NCBI GenBank assembly: GCA_024305405.1
Contig: JAKNDB010000086.1
Span: 1,115,001 to 1,179,000 of the forward strand
Direction of reading: 5' to 3'
Source: Dirofilaria immitis
Lineage: Eukaryota; Nematoda; Chromadorea; Rhabditida; Onchocercidae
DNA length: 64,000 bases
How positions within the stretch are numbered: the first letter of the stretch is position 1; every line of letters starts with the position of its first letter. The notes beneath the pieces were generated by a model that did no database searches, was not told where the DNA came from, and worked only from the letters and a program-made list of their open reading frames with translations. A program made the position numbers and the translations under genes. This document shows positions 24,675 through 38,508 of the stretch, one piece after another.

Positions 24675-27600
24675 TCACTTTTTCACTTCATTTGTTAAAA
24701 TCTGAAACAGTTCCTTATCAGCCAAACAACCATCTACGAATTCTTTTAGCGTCAATTCCTGAAAACAATTTGATTTATGAGTGAAGTTATCAGTAAAAAT
24801 TAAATATAAATCAATGTTAATCTTAAATAGCCTAACGCAATAGAAAAAGAAAATACAGTTGTTTAACCATAACAGCAACTAAGATTCAAAATCTTTAAAG
24901 AATAAAAAATGAGGATTATTTTCTTTTATCTAAATTTCCAAAATCTATTTGAAAAATAAAACTAAAGCCCATCTCTCTTTTTCAATTATGTCTTTTTCAA
25001 CAGATAAAAGGAAGAATCAATTCCCCGCCTGGACTGAACTTCGATATTTTCTTTTTATTCGAAGACTTGTTTGCAACCAATTATTTATTATAAAATTCGA
25101 ATTGTGTTCAATCTCACAAAATTACAATGAAATTTGAAACAAAACATTCTTCAGCTGTTAATGATATGCCTGCTATCATGGAATACAAATCTAGATTGGA
25201 AATTACAAGAATAAAAACAATATATTCCACGATAATCTTAAATGCGCTTTAGAAATTGGCCTCTGGTCTAGAAATTATTTTCTGTAGTTCCCGATAATAC
25301 TAAAAATTTAATAATAGAATGCTATCTGATTAAAATATTACATATTCGTAACTTTTTAATCAAAGGTTTAGTTTTATTGTTGTGGTGTTAAAATGATAAA
25401 ACACTCAAAATCATTTTTCTTTGAAACCGGATATATCATTATTAAGGTTGAATAATAGAAATATTCCTGTGATACTTGAAAATAGAAAACCAACAATGTT
25501 TAAAGAATCATTACATTTTCAACAGATTTCCACTTTCTGATTACTAATTTCCAGTATGTTGTAAATATATCACGTAAAAAATGGGTTCATTTCATCGAAA
25601 GATAAAAGACCTTCTCTCACTTCTTTTCAATCATTTTGTGAAACCTCACGAATCCTCACACAATTCATCCTTTTATCTAAGCACCAAAGTATTAAATTTC
25701 ATTTCAGGTAAAGCCGGAATCATGAACTTCAAAAAGTTATTTTTATGCGAAAATCATTCTTCATTTCAAAAGAGTGACTTCTCTGATAAAATATAGAAAA
25801 CCAAAACACATATTATCAAATCTATATTCTACATCTTTGCTGAATAAAATGATCAAAAGAGTTTTTCAAATATATCCTTTCTTGTGAAGCAGATAATTGA
25901 TGTATGGTGAAATGCGTAAGAATAAAATTACCAATATAGAATAGTAAGAAAAAAATGGTTAAAAAGGGTGAACAGAAGAAGGAAGAGAATAGTTAAATTT
26001 TTGCAAAACAAACTAGCCTTATCATTATTGACATCCATTTTCTCGAAAATCATTTTAGCGCGTTTCCGAGGTGAATCATCAGCAGACTTTGTGACTTCCG
26101 GTCCTAACATTTCGTAGATTGCCTGAAATAATTTCATAATTTAATTGACGAACAGCTGCAGTTCAATAAAACTTGAAATAAAACATGTTCAATTCTTTGA
26201 GCTCGGCAATTTTCCCAATAAATTAAAAATTTTTTACTGTTATATTACAGAGCTAATTTTCGACCAAGTCTTTAAATTTATAACTATCTTGAAATTGAAA
26301 AATAACAGGAACAACTGAAAAATAAGAAAAACCTAATCTGATTTAACATAGAGGGTCCAAGATGAACATAGTAATGCTAAACGATTTACATATAAATACA
26401 TAATAAGAATTCAAACAAATATGTGTAATAATAACATCATATGATAAGAAAAATACAGAAAATATAAATGATGAAGTGGAAATCTTAAGGATCCGATATA
26501 ATTCTTCTGCAAATTAAATTTTCTATTGAAAACTTCTATTTTTACTTTAAAAGACGGATAAATGAAAGAAATTAAGCATTTTTGTGGCATGTCACAAGAT
26601 TCCTGATTTAACTGCCTTTAGTTCTATATTTACCTTACAGCATATAAAATACATTTTAAGTAAATCGTCTGACTGAAAAATCGCTTATACATTTTGCAAA
26701 GTTTCATAACCAAAGCAGATTTCATAGAATCTTCATGGCTCGTTTCGAGTGATCATTAAATATAGAGAAAGATAAAAAGATATATATATATATATATATA
26801 AGTTTCATGCCTAAAATGAATATCTTCGCGATTTTCGTTCAAAGAAAAAGAAATTACAAGAAGGATTAGGGCTAAAGATGGAAGAAATTTAAGATTTTAT
26901 GAAAGCTACCATCAAAGAAATATACTTTACTGTATTGCAAACAAACAATTCTAAACCAACAAAAAAATTTAACAAAAATTAAAATTAATTTGATAAACTC
27001 GGGAGTTACCTCGTCCTTTTAAACATGCAGCATGAAACGTAGACTATACCACGATATACCTAATCAAGTATGCGTGACAAAAATGCAGTAAATTGGATAT
27101 GAAAAGAAGCAAAAATTATTTTGACACAGTATGATAAACTAAGGACAAAAAAAAACTAAAAACTGCAAGAAGAAGCAGAGAGATAGAAAAATAGATCATA
27201 TGATCTGATATCATTGGATAAATAAAGTCTAAAAAGCAGGAAGAAACGAACCTCTATAATTTTAATCATTTCCTTCTCATCAATGGTACCATTACCATCA
27301 ATATCATACATCCTGAATGCCCATTCAAGTTTTTGCTCTGGTGTACCCGAACTCGTTACATTTATTGCTAATAAGAATTCCTTAAAATCGATAAAACCAC
27401 TGTTATCGGTATCAAACGTTCGGAAGACGTGTTCGCAAAATCCTTCCGCACTTCCGGAAGGAAAGAAATCTTTGTACACTTTAATAAACTGATCTTTCGT
27501 CAAATGACCTTTCGGACAGTCTTGCTGAAATAATTGCTTACTAAACACCATTAATGCATTCAATTTTCAAATCTTAGCAAAAAGCCCTCATATTTAAAAA

Positions 27601-28957
27601 ATATTTTTAGAATTCATAATGAAAACTTACGAAGTAACGATATGTTAGGATACCATAAAATCTTGAGATGCATAAAAGTAGAAAGAATTCGCTAGGGATA
27701 ACAATCTTCTTACTCAATACATAATTACGGCATTAATTTTTGCAGGCATGCATAGTCATAATTTATTATTACGTATAAAAATTATGAAAACTTCACATAT
27801 CATACATGATAAAATACTAAATAATTAAAGCATTTCTAAGGCACACTGAATATAAAAAACATTATCCCTATGAAAGATATGTGTTGATCTTTCTTGATTA
27901 ATTATTTAGTCACTAACTACAACTATTACACTCTCTTAACCATTGACGTGGAAATCACTTCACAGAAAACTTATCAATTTGAATGCTTGATACATTTCTT
28001 CTTAACTCTGGAATACATTGCTACTTGTTGGCTTGTATGCGTGCATACGTTTAAAAACGGATCGCTATTGGGTAAATATATGATTAGTTTTCGCCAATCA
28101 CTCTCACGTAGTTTGAAATGTTCTTTGGCTTAATGCATGAACAGATGGATTTGTTTAAAGGAAATTTACGATATCTGATAGAAAAGCTTTTCTAGAAGTA
28201 TATAAATGCAGCGGAAAAAGTTTTCGAAAGAAATATATCTTCGGAAGAAATACATTAACTTACCTTAATTGTTAAGCACTAATAAATCCCTATGACTTCT
28301 GGCAGCTCAAATAACTTCAGCTCTTATTTCTTCACTTGAAAGCAAATCTGCCACATTTAAAGCATCCAATAATTTTTTTTGTGAGAAAGTGATGAGAGTC
28401 ACATTTTTAAGAAAACAGTAACAGTTATGTCTTTCCCTCTCCGCATAATAACAATCATACTATCTGAAGTAGAGAGCATCGGATAGCTCAAAATCAGAAA
28501 CTATTCACATTCATTGGTTATCTCGTAAGACTAAGTAGCGATAAATCCTTTGGTGAGCTATTTATATTGATGCATTTAATATAATCAAATTTCAGCGATA
28601 CATCAGTGCCAAAGAAATAACAGAAGAGTGTTAGAAGTCGATAAACTGAAGCTAACAGAAACAAAAATTAGCTACAATGATATATCTGCATTTCATGCAC
28701 GCCATTGCTTCAATAAGACGATCTGCGATCTAATGCAAATAAATGAGTACTTTGCTACGCACAGTACATAAGTAAACAAAGAGCAATATATGCTTTGGTA
28801 GAATTGCATTTTGCCTTCCAGAAAAGGAAGAAAAAGAAAAACTAACCACGAAGCCTTTATACCATTCCTTGATCTGCTCTTCGGTGAAGCTTGTGTTCTT
28901 TTTAAGGAAGTCAAGATCTTCTTTGGAGAGCTTTGGTTTTGAGCTTTTTATACCCAT
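24675..28957 (-). CDS. Neuronal calcium sensor, NCS-2 / hippocalcin-like EF-hand protein
   Basis: Four exons, 28847-28957, 27252-27524, 26018-26122 and 24675-24758, give a complete 190-residue protein, the usual size for the family. It starts MGIKSS, an N-myristoylation signal (Gly2, Ser6), followed by [15 protein letters not shown]1 is degenerate ([12 protein letters not shown], as in all NCS proteins). EF2 ([12 protein letters not shown]), EF3 ([12 protein letters not shown]) and EF4 (DVNNDKELTLKE) keep the ligand positions, though EF4 has Lys where Gly is usual. Such proteins work as calcium-myristoyl switches at neuronal membranes. The end is [10 protein letters not shown]. The frame is intact throughout, unlike many genes to the right. 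Exon 3 must join exon 4 after GATAAG, where the intron starts GCTAGT instead of GT. Introns are 1.1-1.3 kb, longer than those of neighbouring genes. Confidence 0.95.
26779..26801. repeat. (TA)n microsatellite
   Basis: About eleven TA dinucleotides inside intron 2 of the calcium-sensor gene. Confidence 0.9.
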
Positions 28958-30751
28958 TTGGTGGGAAGTTATTTGATCAACGTAAGAACGATTAATCAAT
29001 CAATTAGTCCGGCGGCAATGCAGAAGAAAGTAGACGAGCCGAATCACAGCAAACACTTTCAATGCCGTTCACAGAATCTAGGCGAAAATAAATGCTTCAT
29101 TAGCATCTACAATGGACATCACTGAAATGCAATCCGTAACACCGCCGTAGGAATTTCAGTTACTGGACGAAGGAATGCAACTAAAATGATATGCTGCATA
29201 TCTTGTTTGATGAAATGACCCATAAACCAATACAATGCATGTTTTTATTAGCTGAATGCTACTACAGCATGCTAAGATAAGCGTTAAAGATGGATAAAAT
29301 TAATTCATTCTTTTCATCATTTCATTCTACTAAGAACGGCGTGAATTAGGAAACGTACGTAAGTAGAGGGAGAGAGAGAAGGGAGGGAGAGAAGGAAAGA
29401 GAGAGAGAGAGAGAGTAAGAGAATTATAAATGAGGATGGAAAAAGAAGATGGGTGAAAGGAAACTTCCTGATGAGGTGTCGTGCTCATCACCGCCTATTG
29501 TCGTAGCTCCCTAGTTTCTACTCGCAACTGCTGCATGTCCTTCAAAATGTACATGTATGGATGGATCAATGGATGACAGATGTCGATCAGTTAGAAAGGC
29601 TGGCTAAGCTTGGGGAGGAAGCGGAGGCATCATATTGCTGATTGGCTTCTACTTGACGATGAAATGAGAGACTAATTCTTCGATGGCAGCTCATGCCCAG
29701 CTCGCATTCTCGCATGCTCGCATACATCTATTTATCTGCATGTACGCAAATAGAGTGTTGACAGGAGATTCGATGATGTCTTTGGATGTGAAGAATGGAT
29801 GGTGATGGAATAATGAATGCATTAGAAAAGAAAAGCATATCAACAAATCAGGAAGTAATTAAATAACATGGCAGGATTGCGATGATTTTTGTTAAGATGT
29901 CTAACTCCAGTCTGCCGTTCAGCAGAGACATTTCTAAGAGTTGAACTATTTTTTCATGTTTATTTCTATCTACAATGTTCTGAAATTTCTCAGGCCAACA
30001 TCATAAAAATGCGCAATAGTGAGCATGATGAATGATGCATGTAATAGACAAGTCGATTAGTGACTACTCTAGAATAACATCAACTTGATTTTTCTTTTCT
30101 ACTTTCAGTTGCATATTTTAAGCATAATTCACATAACTTGAAATTTGATAATAAAGAATACTTTCATTCAACCTTCCTTAATTATGATTTTTTCATAGTC
30201 AAGATCCATACAATACACATCGTAAAAATTATTTTTCATCGATCGGAATATGCTTACAATTCCCAATAAAAAAACTTTATTGCTATTATGACTGAAATAT
30301 ATTTAAATAACATGTCTCCAAGAAAAGAAAGGAATGAAATGGGATTTTGGAGTAACAATTAAAATATCGCAGTTCCCCATTCTCTTTCTTGAAACTGAAT
30401 TGAAATTTATAGTACCCATTCCTTTTTCGAGAATTTCTCAGGACCAAATCTGTTGCACACCAAATATCATCAAAGTAAAGATTGGGATTTCGATTTTCAT
30501 TCATTGGTTCGCGTCTCGTTTCTTCATTCTTTTCGTTGAACTTCTTAACATCTCGTGTGGGATGTTTTGCTTTGGTAATCGTGCTGCGATTTTTCCTTCT
30601 TGCTTTTGCAGTGCTCTTTTGCTATTGGATGTTACCTGAACGACCATTAAGTGATTGTTCGAACATAGAACAATCGTTAAGGTGAAAGGTGTATCATGAT
30701 TATGATGATATGCTGCTTTTCCATTTATTCAATTTCAGCAAAAGCGTGAAA
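28958..30751. other. Divergent intergenic region between calcium sensor and katanin
   Basis: About 1.8 kb between two genes read in opposite directions, so it should contain both promoters. It includes a long purine tract of GA and GGA repeats at about 29366-29415, which is a CT-rich tract on the calcium-sensor sense strand some 400 bases upstream of its start. A TTTCAG acceptor at 30738, 14 bases before the katanin ATG, is a likely spliced-leader acceptor. Confidence 0.55.
29366..29415. repeat. GA-rich purine tract
   Basis: About 50 bases almost entirely of G and A, ending in an uninterrupted GA run. Located in the shared 5' region of two divergent genes. Confidence 0.9.
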
Positions 30752-33197
<2,446 letters not shown>

Positions 33198-33604
33198 GAG
33201 GTTTATATCATAGATAAAGTGATGTTTGTTCTCATAACATTGAAATGCCTAACTTCTAATTTTTTGTGATGTGATAGAAACACCTCCAGTTCATCCTTAT
33301 TTATTTTTTTTTTTTGTATTCATTGCGTCTTTTATTTTATTTTTGAAACATGATGTTGAAATTTGTATGTTACGGAATAATAGCACTCATTGAAATTTGA
33401 ATACTCTTTTTATCTTTGTAATTTTTATGCTTCATGGTTTGCACTGAAATAGTATATCATAGTGTTAATTCAATATCATTATGTCTTCTTTCTTCAAAAA
33501 AATTTTTTCGGTAATAATAAAGTTTTCGTCGACGTTTTACTTGTTTGAAGCTTTGCAGAGTTTAGCTCGTTCATACGTTTGTTGGTTTTGTAACTTTTGA
33601 TTTG

Positions 33605-35092
33605 ATGGCGTATGGCGCTATCATGAATGATTTTATAGAGCTTTCTGCAGAACTTATATTTTTCAAGATAATTGGATTTATCATTCTCAGTGAAATTGTT
33701 CCAGAAATGGAAATTTCTACCATCAGTCAATCAGGTTTGAAACTTTAATTTTAAAAATTTTAGATAGATAAGATTAGAAATGCCTAAGTGAGAAATTATC
33801 AGCATTATATGGGTACAGATATTTTACAGGAGCAGCATTGCTGAACTCGAAATTGGTTATTAACCGGAAACGTCAAGAAGGGAATCCTGTCCTGAAGTAT
33901 ATACGTAATGTGCCATTTGAATGGGCTGATATCAAGGTTTATGCTTCTATCTTATTGTTGCGTTTAAATTTCGATATTTTATATCGCAGAAAGGATAGAA
34001 AAATGTAGAGAACAAGCTTCCGTACAGCACTGTAACTCTTTTCAACGAAAATTTTAATTCAGGCTGATTTTGAAGCCGGCAAAGAACTGGGTGTTTTGTA
34101 TCTCAGCTTGAAATGGCATAAGCTTCATCCAAATTATATAGAGACTCGCATAAGTAGTGATGGTATTGGATATGCGATAAAGGTAAGATGAAGGATAATC
34201 AAAGAAGATACTAAATTTTAGTGCTATTACTTTGTCGTTAATTGATTACGCGAATAAATTTTATTGTTCGATGTAAATCAAAATTGGAAAGAATTTAATC
34301 GATATCTAATAATTATTGATTATGCAATTTTAGGAAGTGGGAGATTTTTTTCAGATCCTATTAGTGCTTGTGAATGTGGAACCACGTCATATTCTACGCG
34401 AATTAAATCTTTTTGTTATCGAACTAATTGGACACTTATGCTTTGTTATTCTGCTGAAGAAGCCGCAGAATACTTAGAAAATTTATATATTTCGAGGAAC
34501 AGAAATGAACAAAGTGCTGTTAATGCGATGCGAGAGCGGAAAAGAAAACGACTTTGTTTATCAGATGACGATAACGAGCTACATCAGGTAATTTACGCTT
34601 TGTTTCTTTACTTATACTAGATAAGAAGAGACAAAAAAATAAAGATGCTTTGTTGTTCTTTAAGGGAAGTTGTAATGTAAAAGTGTTTGGGATCTACCAA
34701 TAGTACTGTTCATATGAAGGAGTTAGCAGTTTAGTTTTCGCCTTCCTGCTGATTTTGCTTCCCGCATATCTCGAATAAATCATTTTTGTAACCGTTATTA
34801 TTTAAGTTTTGATATTTTTGTACTGAAAATGAGAATCCATCTGTCTTTCTAGAATTTTTGATGATGATTTTTTTGATACTTTGTATGAAAATGTCCTTTT
34901 TAGGCTATTAAATTTCTCACTGTTGTCAGGTCATTGACAATATCTGACGCGCAATGTTTGATTGCTACTTTTGGTAATATTCGGAAAATAGCAAATGCGG
35001 ATATTGATAGATTGCTGTTATGTCCTGGCTTAGGTCCGGCGAAAGCAAGAAATATACATTCATTCTTTCGGACAACTTTTCGGAAAACTTGA
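33605..35092 (+). CDS. ERCC1: DNA excision repair protein ERCC1 (one frame break)
   Basis: Likely exons are 33605-33734 (start, tentative), 33830-33936, 34063-34182, 34355-34587 and 34904-35092. The central domain is clear: RQEGNPVLKYIRNVPFEW, LYLSLKWHKLHPNYIETR and ILLVLVNVEPRHILREL match human NPVLKFVRNVPWEF, LFLSLRYHNLHPDYI and VLLVQVDVKDPQQALKEL. The last exon is the tandem helix-hairpin-helix domain that pairs with XPF (LIATFGNIRKI, LLLCPGLGPAKAR). ERCC1-XPF is the 5' nuclease of nucleotide-excision and crosslink repair. In exon 4 the frame is lost at T5 34410-34414. One extra T continues as CYRTNWTLMLCYSAEEAAEYLE, equivalent to human CTLILAWSPEEAGRYLE. The first exon fits only by phase, and its sequence has no family support. 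Confidence 0.95.
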
Positions 35093-35662
35093 AGCCAAAG
35101 TTTTTCATGAATTGTATAACTTATTGAATTAAATTTTATAAAAAGCTAGACTTATAATTTAATATGTTGTGATGGCATTCACAGCGAAAAGTTACTTTGA
35201 AACTTCATGTACCTAAAAGAGTGTTGTTTTTGCGCATTATAATTAAATAATATGTATTTTATTTAATGTAAAAGCGATGGAGATGTAAGTGACATTTTTA
35301 TTCGGGTCTTTCTTTCTGCATTGTGTATCACAATTGGTAAGTTAGTTAAAATTTATGTAAATGTTGTGTAGCTATGTATCAGAATATCGGAGGTGAATTT
35401 TGATGTTTTGCAAAACCGAAGGAGATGCATATTTTTAATTCTTTTAGCACGGATTTCTTTTTCACTAGTTCTCAAGAAAGTTTATTACGGATATGTGATA
35501 ACATTTCATTTACCTTTTTAATTCCTACCTCTTTTGGAAGATTATATATCGGACTTTTCTTTTATTTGAAAATTTTTTCTTGATTATAAATTAGTTCCCT
35601 TTTGTTTATCCATTGTTTTCTTAGAAGTACTGCTTGCTTGAACTATTGGACTACGGAAGGCA

Positions 35663-37929
35663 ATGAATGATATTCCTGAAAATGCAAACGAAAATTGTCC
35701 CGGCGCAACATCTGGAAATGCTGGGAAGGTGACTTTTTTATCAAGTAATTTAGGCATAGAAATTAACTAGTAATAAAAATATTTTAAGAAACTGAGTATT
35801 AGGCTGATGATAGATATGTTCTGAATCTTATTTCAATGCTATGTATATTTGAAAAAAAACTTGCAAGTAATCATTTCTTGTATCTAAAACGCTTTGTTGT
35901 CAATCAAATTTAGCTTTAACTGATTCCCGTCGGATTGTTAAGATTGATTTTTGATTTTTCATCGTTAACCGATTTAGCTTATGGAATAGAGAAACGCATT
36001 TTATTGAAATATTATCCTAAAAGAACAAAAAAGGTCGCGTAGGTCACGTATTTACTAGTCGTAAATGGAAGAAATTTTATGTGTCCTCATTTCGCGTTTT
36101 TAGTGTTGCATATTAGATATTCTTGTATTCATGCTATTCCATGAGATTACTCGTTTTTTTAATGAGCTCTATGAAATTTTCCGTCTTTTAATCAATTGAA
36201 CGAATGTATAATGACGGAAATTTTCGAACATAGAAAAAATTTTTTGCACATAGTAATCCTTGCACATAGCGATGCATATAGAATATATTTTAAAAGTTTT
36301 CGAATAATTTTTTTTCAAATAATTTGTTTTACACTGTTCATAGAAATGACTGTTGCAGGCAACTTCGTGTACTGGATGTCCTAACCAAGCACTATGTGCA
36401 TCTAGCAAAACTAAAGGATTAGATGCGGATCTTTCTGGAATTACAGATCGTTTGAAAAATGTTAAACATAAAATTCTAATACTTTCTGGAAAAGGTGGTG
36501 TCGGGAAAAGTGCCGTGGCTGCTAATTTGGCTAGAGCTCTGGCAAGAAATGAAAAAATTCAGGTTGGTAAATGCTAAAGTGAAATTAGTCAAATTTTTTT
36601 ATATTGATGATTATCAAAAGATCAAGCAGTAGAACTTGAAATTTGTGACTTGAAATTTATTTTTGCGTGAAGAAAGATCTGAGAAATTCAAGGGTAAAAG
36701 AACATCAAGCTTTAAAGGTTGGACTGTTGGATGTAGACATTTGTGGGCCATCGCAAGCGCGAATAATGGGTGTGGAACAAGAAAGTGTTCATGAAAGTGG
36801 TGATGGTTGGTGTCCTATTGTTGTAAAAGATAATCTTATAATGATGAGCATTGCATTCTTATTGCAAAATAGATATGAAGCAGTTATTTGGCGAGGAGCG
36901 CGCAAAAATGCTTTGATAAAGCAGTTTTAAAGGTTGATTTCCTTATTGATATATTTTCTGTTATCTTTCATAATAACATCATCTGGTTCAAGTTTAGGAA
37001 ATTTTCTTTACCAGTGGAATGTAATGTATGATTTGGGATTTATATTCATTTAATTTTTCACGTAGTATGGTATAAATTTTAAAGTGCAAATTAAAATTCA
37101 GTTATAATAAATATATATTATTTTTGTACAATCTTCTAGATTGATTCTTTGTTGTTTTTCTGTTCGATTGCATCTTAACATGTTAAAAACAAAATAAATC
37201 AATCGTAAATTGAAATTTGTCTAATTTTTTCTATCGTTTCCATGTTCGTTGACACTCGGATATAGATATTAGTTAATATGTCCATAAAATTTATTAGTCC
37301 TTTTTATCAAATGAAAGATTAATAAATATTTATTTTCCTAGATTGAAATAAACATCTTTTAATAAATTGTAGCATTTTAATCTAGGATGTGGATTGGGAA
37401 GTTTGGATTACTTATTGATTGATACACCGCCTGGAACATCAGATGAACATATCTCTATCGTTCAATTTCTTCTACAAGCAGGGTCCGTAGATGGTGCCAT
37501 TATAATAACCACACCGCAAGAAATATCATTACTTGATGTCCGCAAAGAAGTTAGTTTTTTCATTTTTGATAACATATCTATACATAAAATTTATTTATCA
37601 TGTTTGCATATTCTACCAGTGCTTAAAGCCATAAATTTTGATTTTTAGATCGATTTCTGTCGGAGAACAAAAATCAATATATTGGGAGTTGTTGAAAATA
37701 TGTCATCATTCACCTGTCCATCTTGTTCGAAACTTTCACAACTTTTTCCAAGCACAACCGGTGGTGCAAAACAATGTGCAGTGAATTATCTGTTCCCTTA
37801 CTTGTTTCATTGCCATTTGATGGTCGTATGACTGGATGTACTGATGTTGGAGAAGATTACTTTGAAAAATATTACGATTCTCGTCTAGCTATAGAATTTG
37901 AAAAACTTGCCCAACTTATCGTCAAATAA
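35663..37929 (+). CDS. NUBP1: NUBP1/Nbp35, cytosolic Fe-S cluster assembly P-loop ATPase (three frame breaks)
   Basis: Exons 35663-35728, 36359-36562, about 36718-36932, 37386-37549 and 37649-37929 encode about 310 residues (320 in human). The N-terminal ferredoxin-like cysteines are present (NCPGATSG, then [10 protein letters not shown]). The P-loop is [17 protein letters not shown], followed by [35 protein letters not shown] and the C-terminal CPSC motif that ligands the bridging 4Fe-4S cluster. With NUBP2 it forms the scaffold of cytosolic Fe-S assembly. One base is missing at T4 36925 (giving FLKDVDW), G3 37396 (WGSLDYL) and A4 37768 (TTGGAKTMC); each correction makes its exon fit phase. 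The exact start of exon 3 is ambiguous between AAG acceptors near 36708 and 36717. Confidence 0.95.
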
Positions 37930-38508
37930 CAGTATTACTTACGGTATTGTTAATAAATACTTTTTGATTTCGTTACAACGAATTTGGACTTTTCATTGAA
38001 AAAGTTGTTATGTCATACTCAATTTGTTTTGATCTTTGTTGTAAGATGTAGCATTTTTATAAAATTTTTATGCTTCTACCAACATTTTAAATTGAAGCTT
38101 AAGTATGAGCAAATAAAATGCCTTGTTTTGTAATTAAATATAGATTGGATTTGTTTGGTTTTTATGTGTGTTTGTACAATTAAAGCTGAAATTAAGCTGG
38201 CATATAATAATATGAAGATTTTCTAATTAAACAAATATAAGGGATTTAGAATTTGAATCTTGGAATCGATAAAAACAAGTACTTTCAAAGTACTGGATTA
38301 TAAAGTTGTTGCTGCGTATAATATAATTTACCATCGCAAATTAGGTTTATATAACGTTGATACTGAATTTAATAAGTTGTTAATGTTTCTATAACTGTCG
38401 TAGGCTTATTTTAGAAACGTTACTGAAGCGATTAAATGCCTAAATTGTATTCAGATGGGTGCGAATAACGCATTGTTAGAAGTGAATATTTTTGTATTTT
38501 TAGGTTCG

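Noticed and set aside
33494..33730. Minus-strand ORF of 78 codons
   Set aside because: It lies opposite the likely first ERCC1 exon and has no family signature; treated as a shadow.
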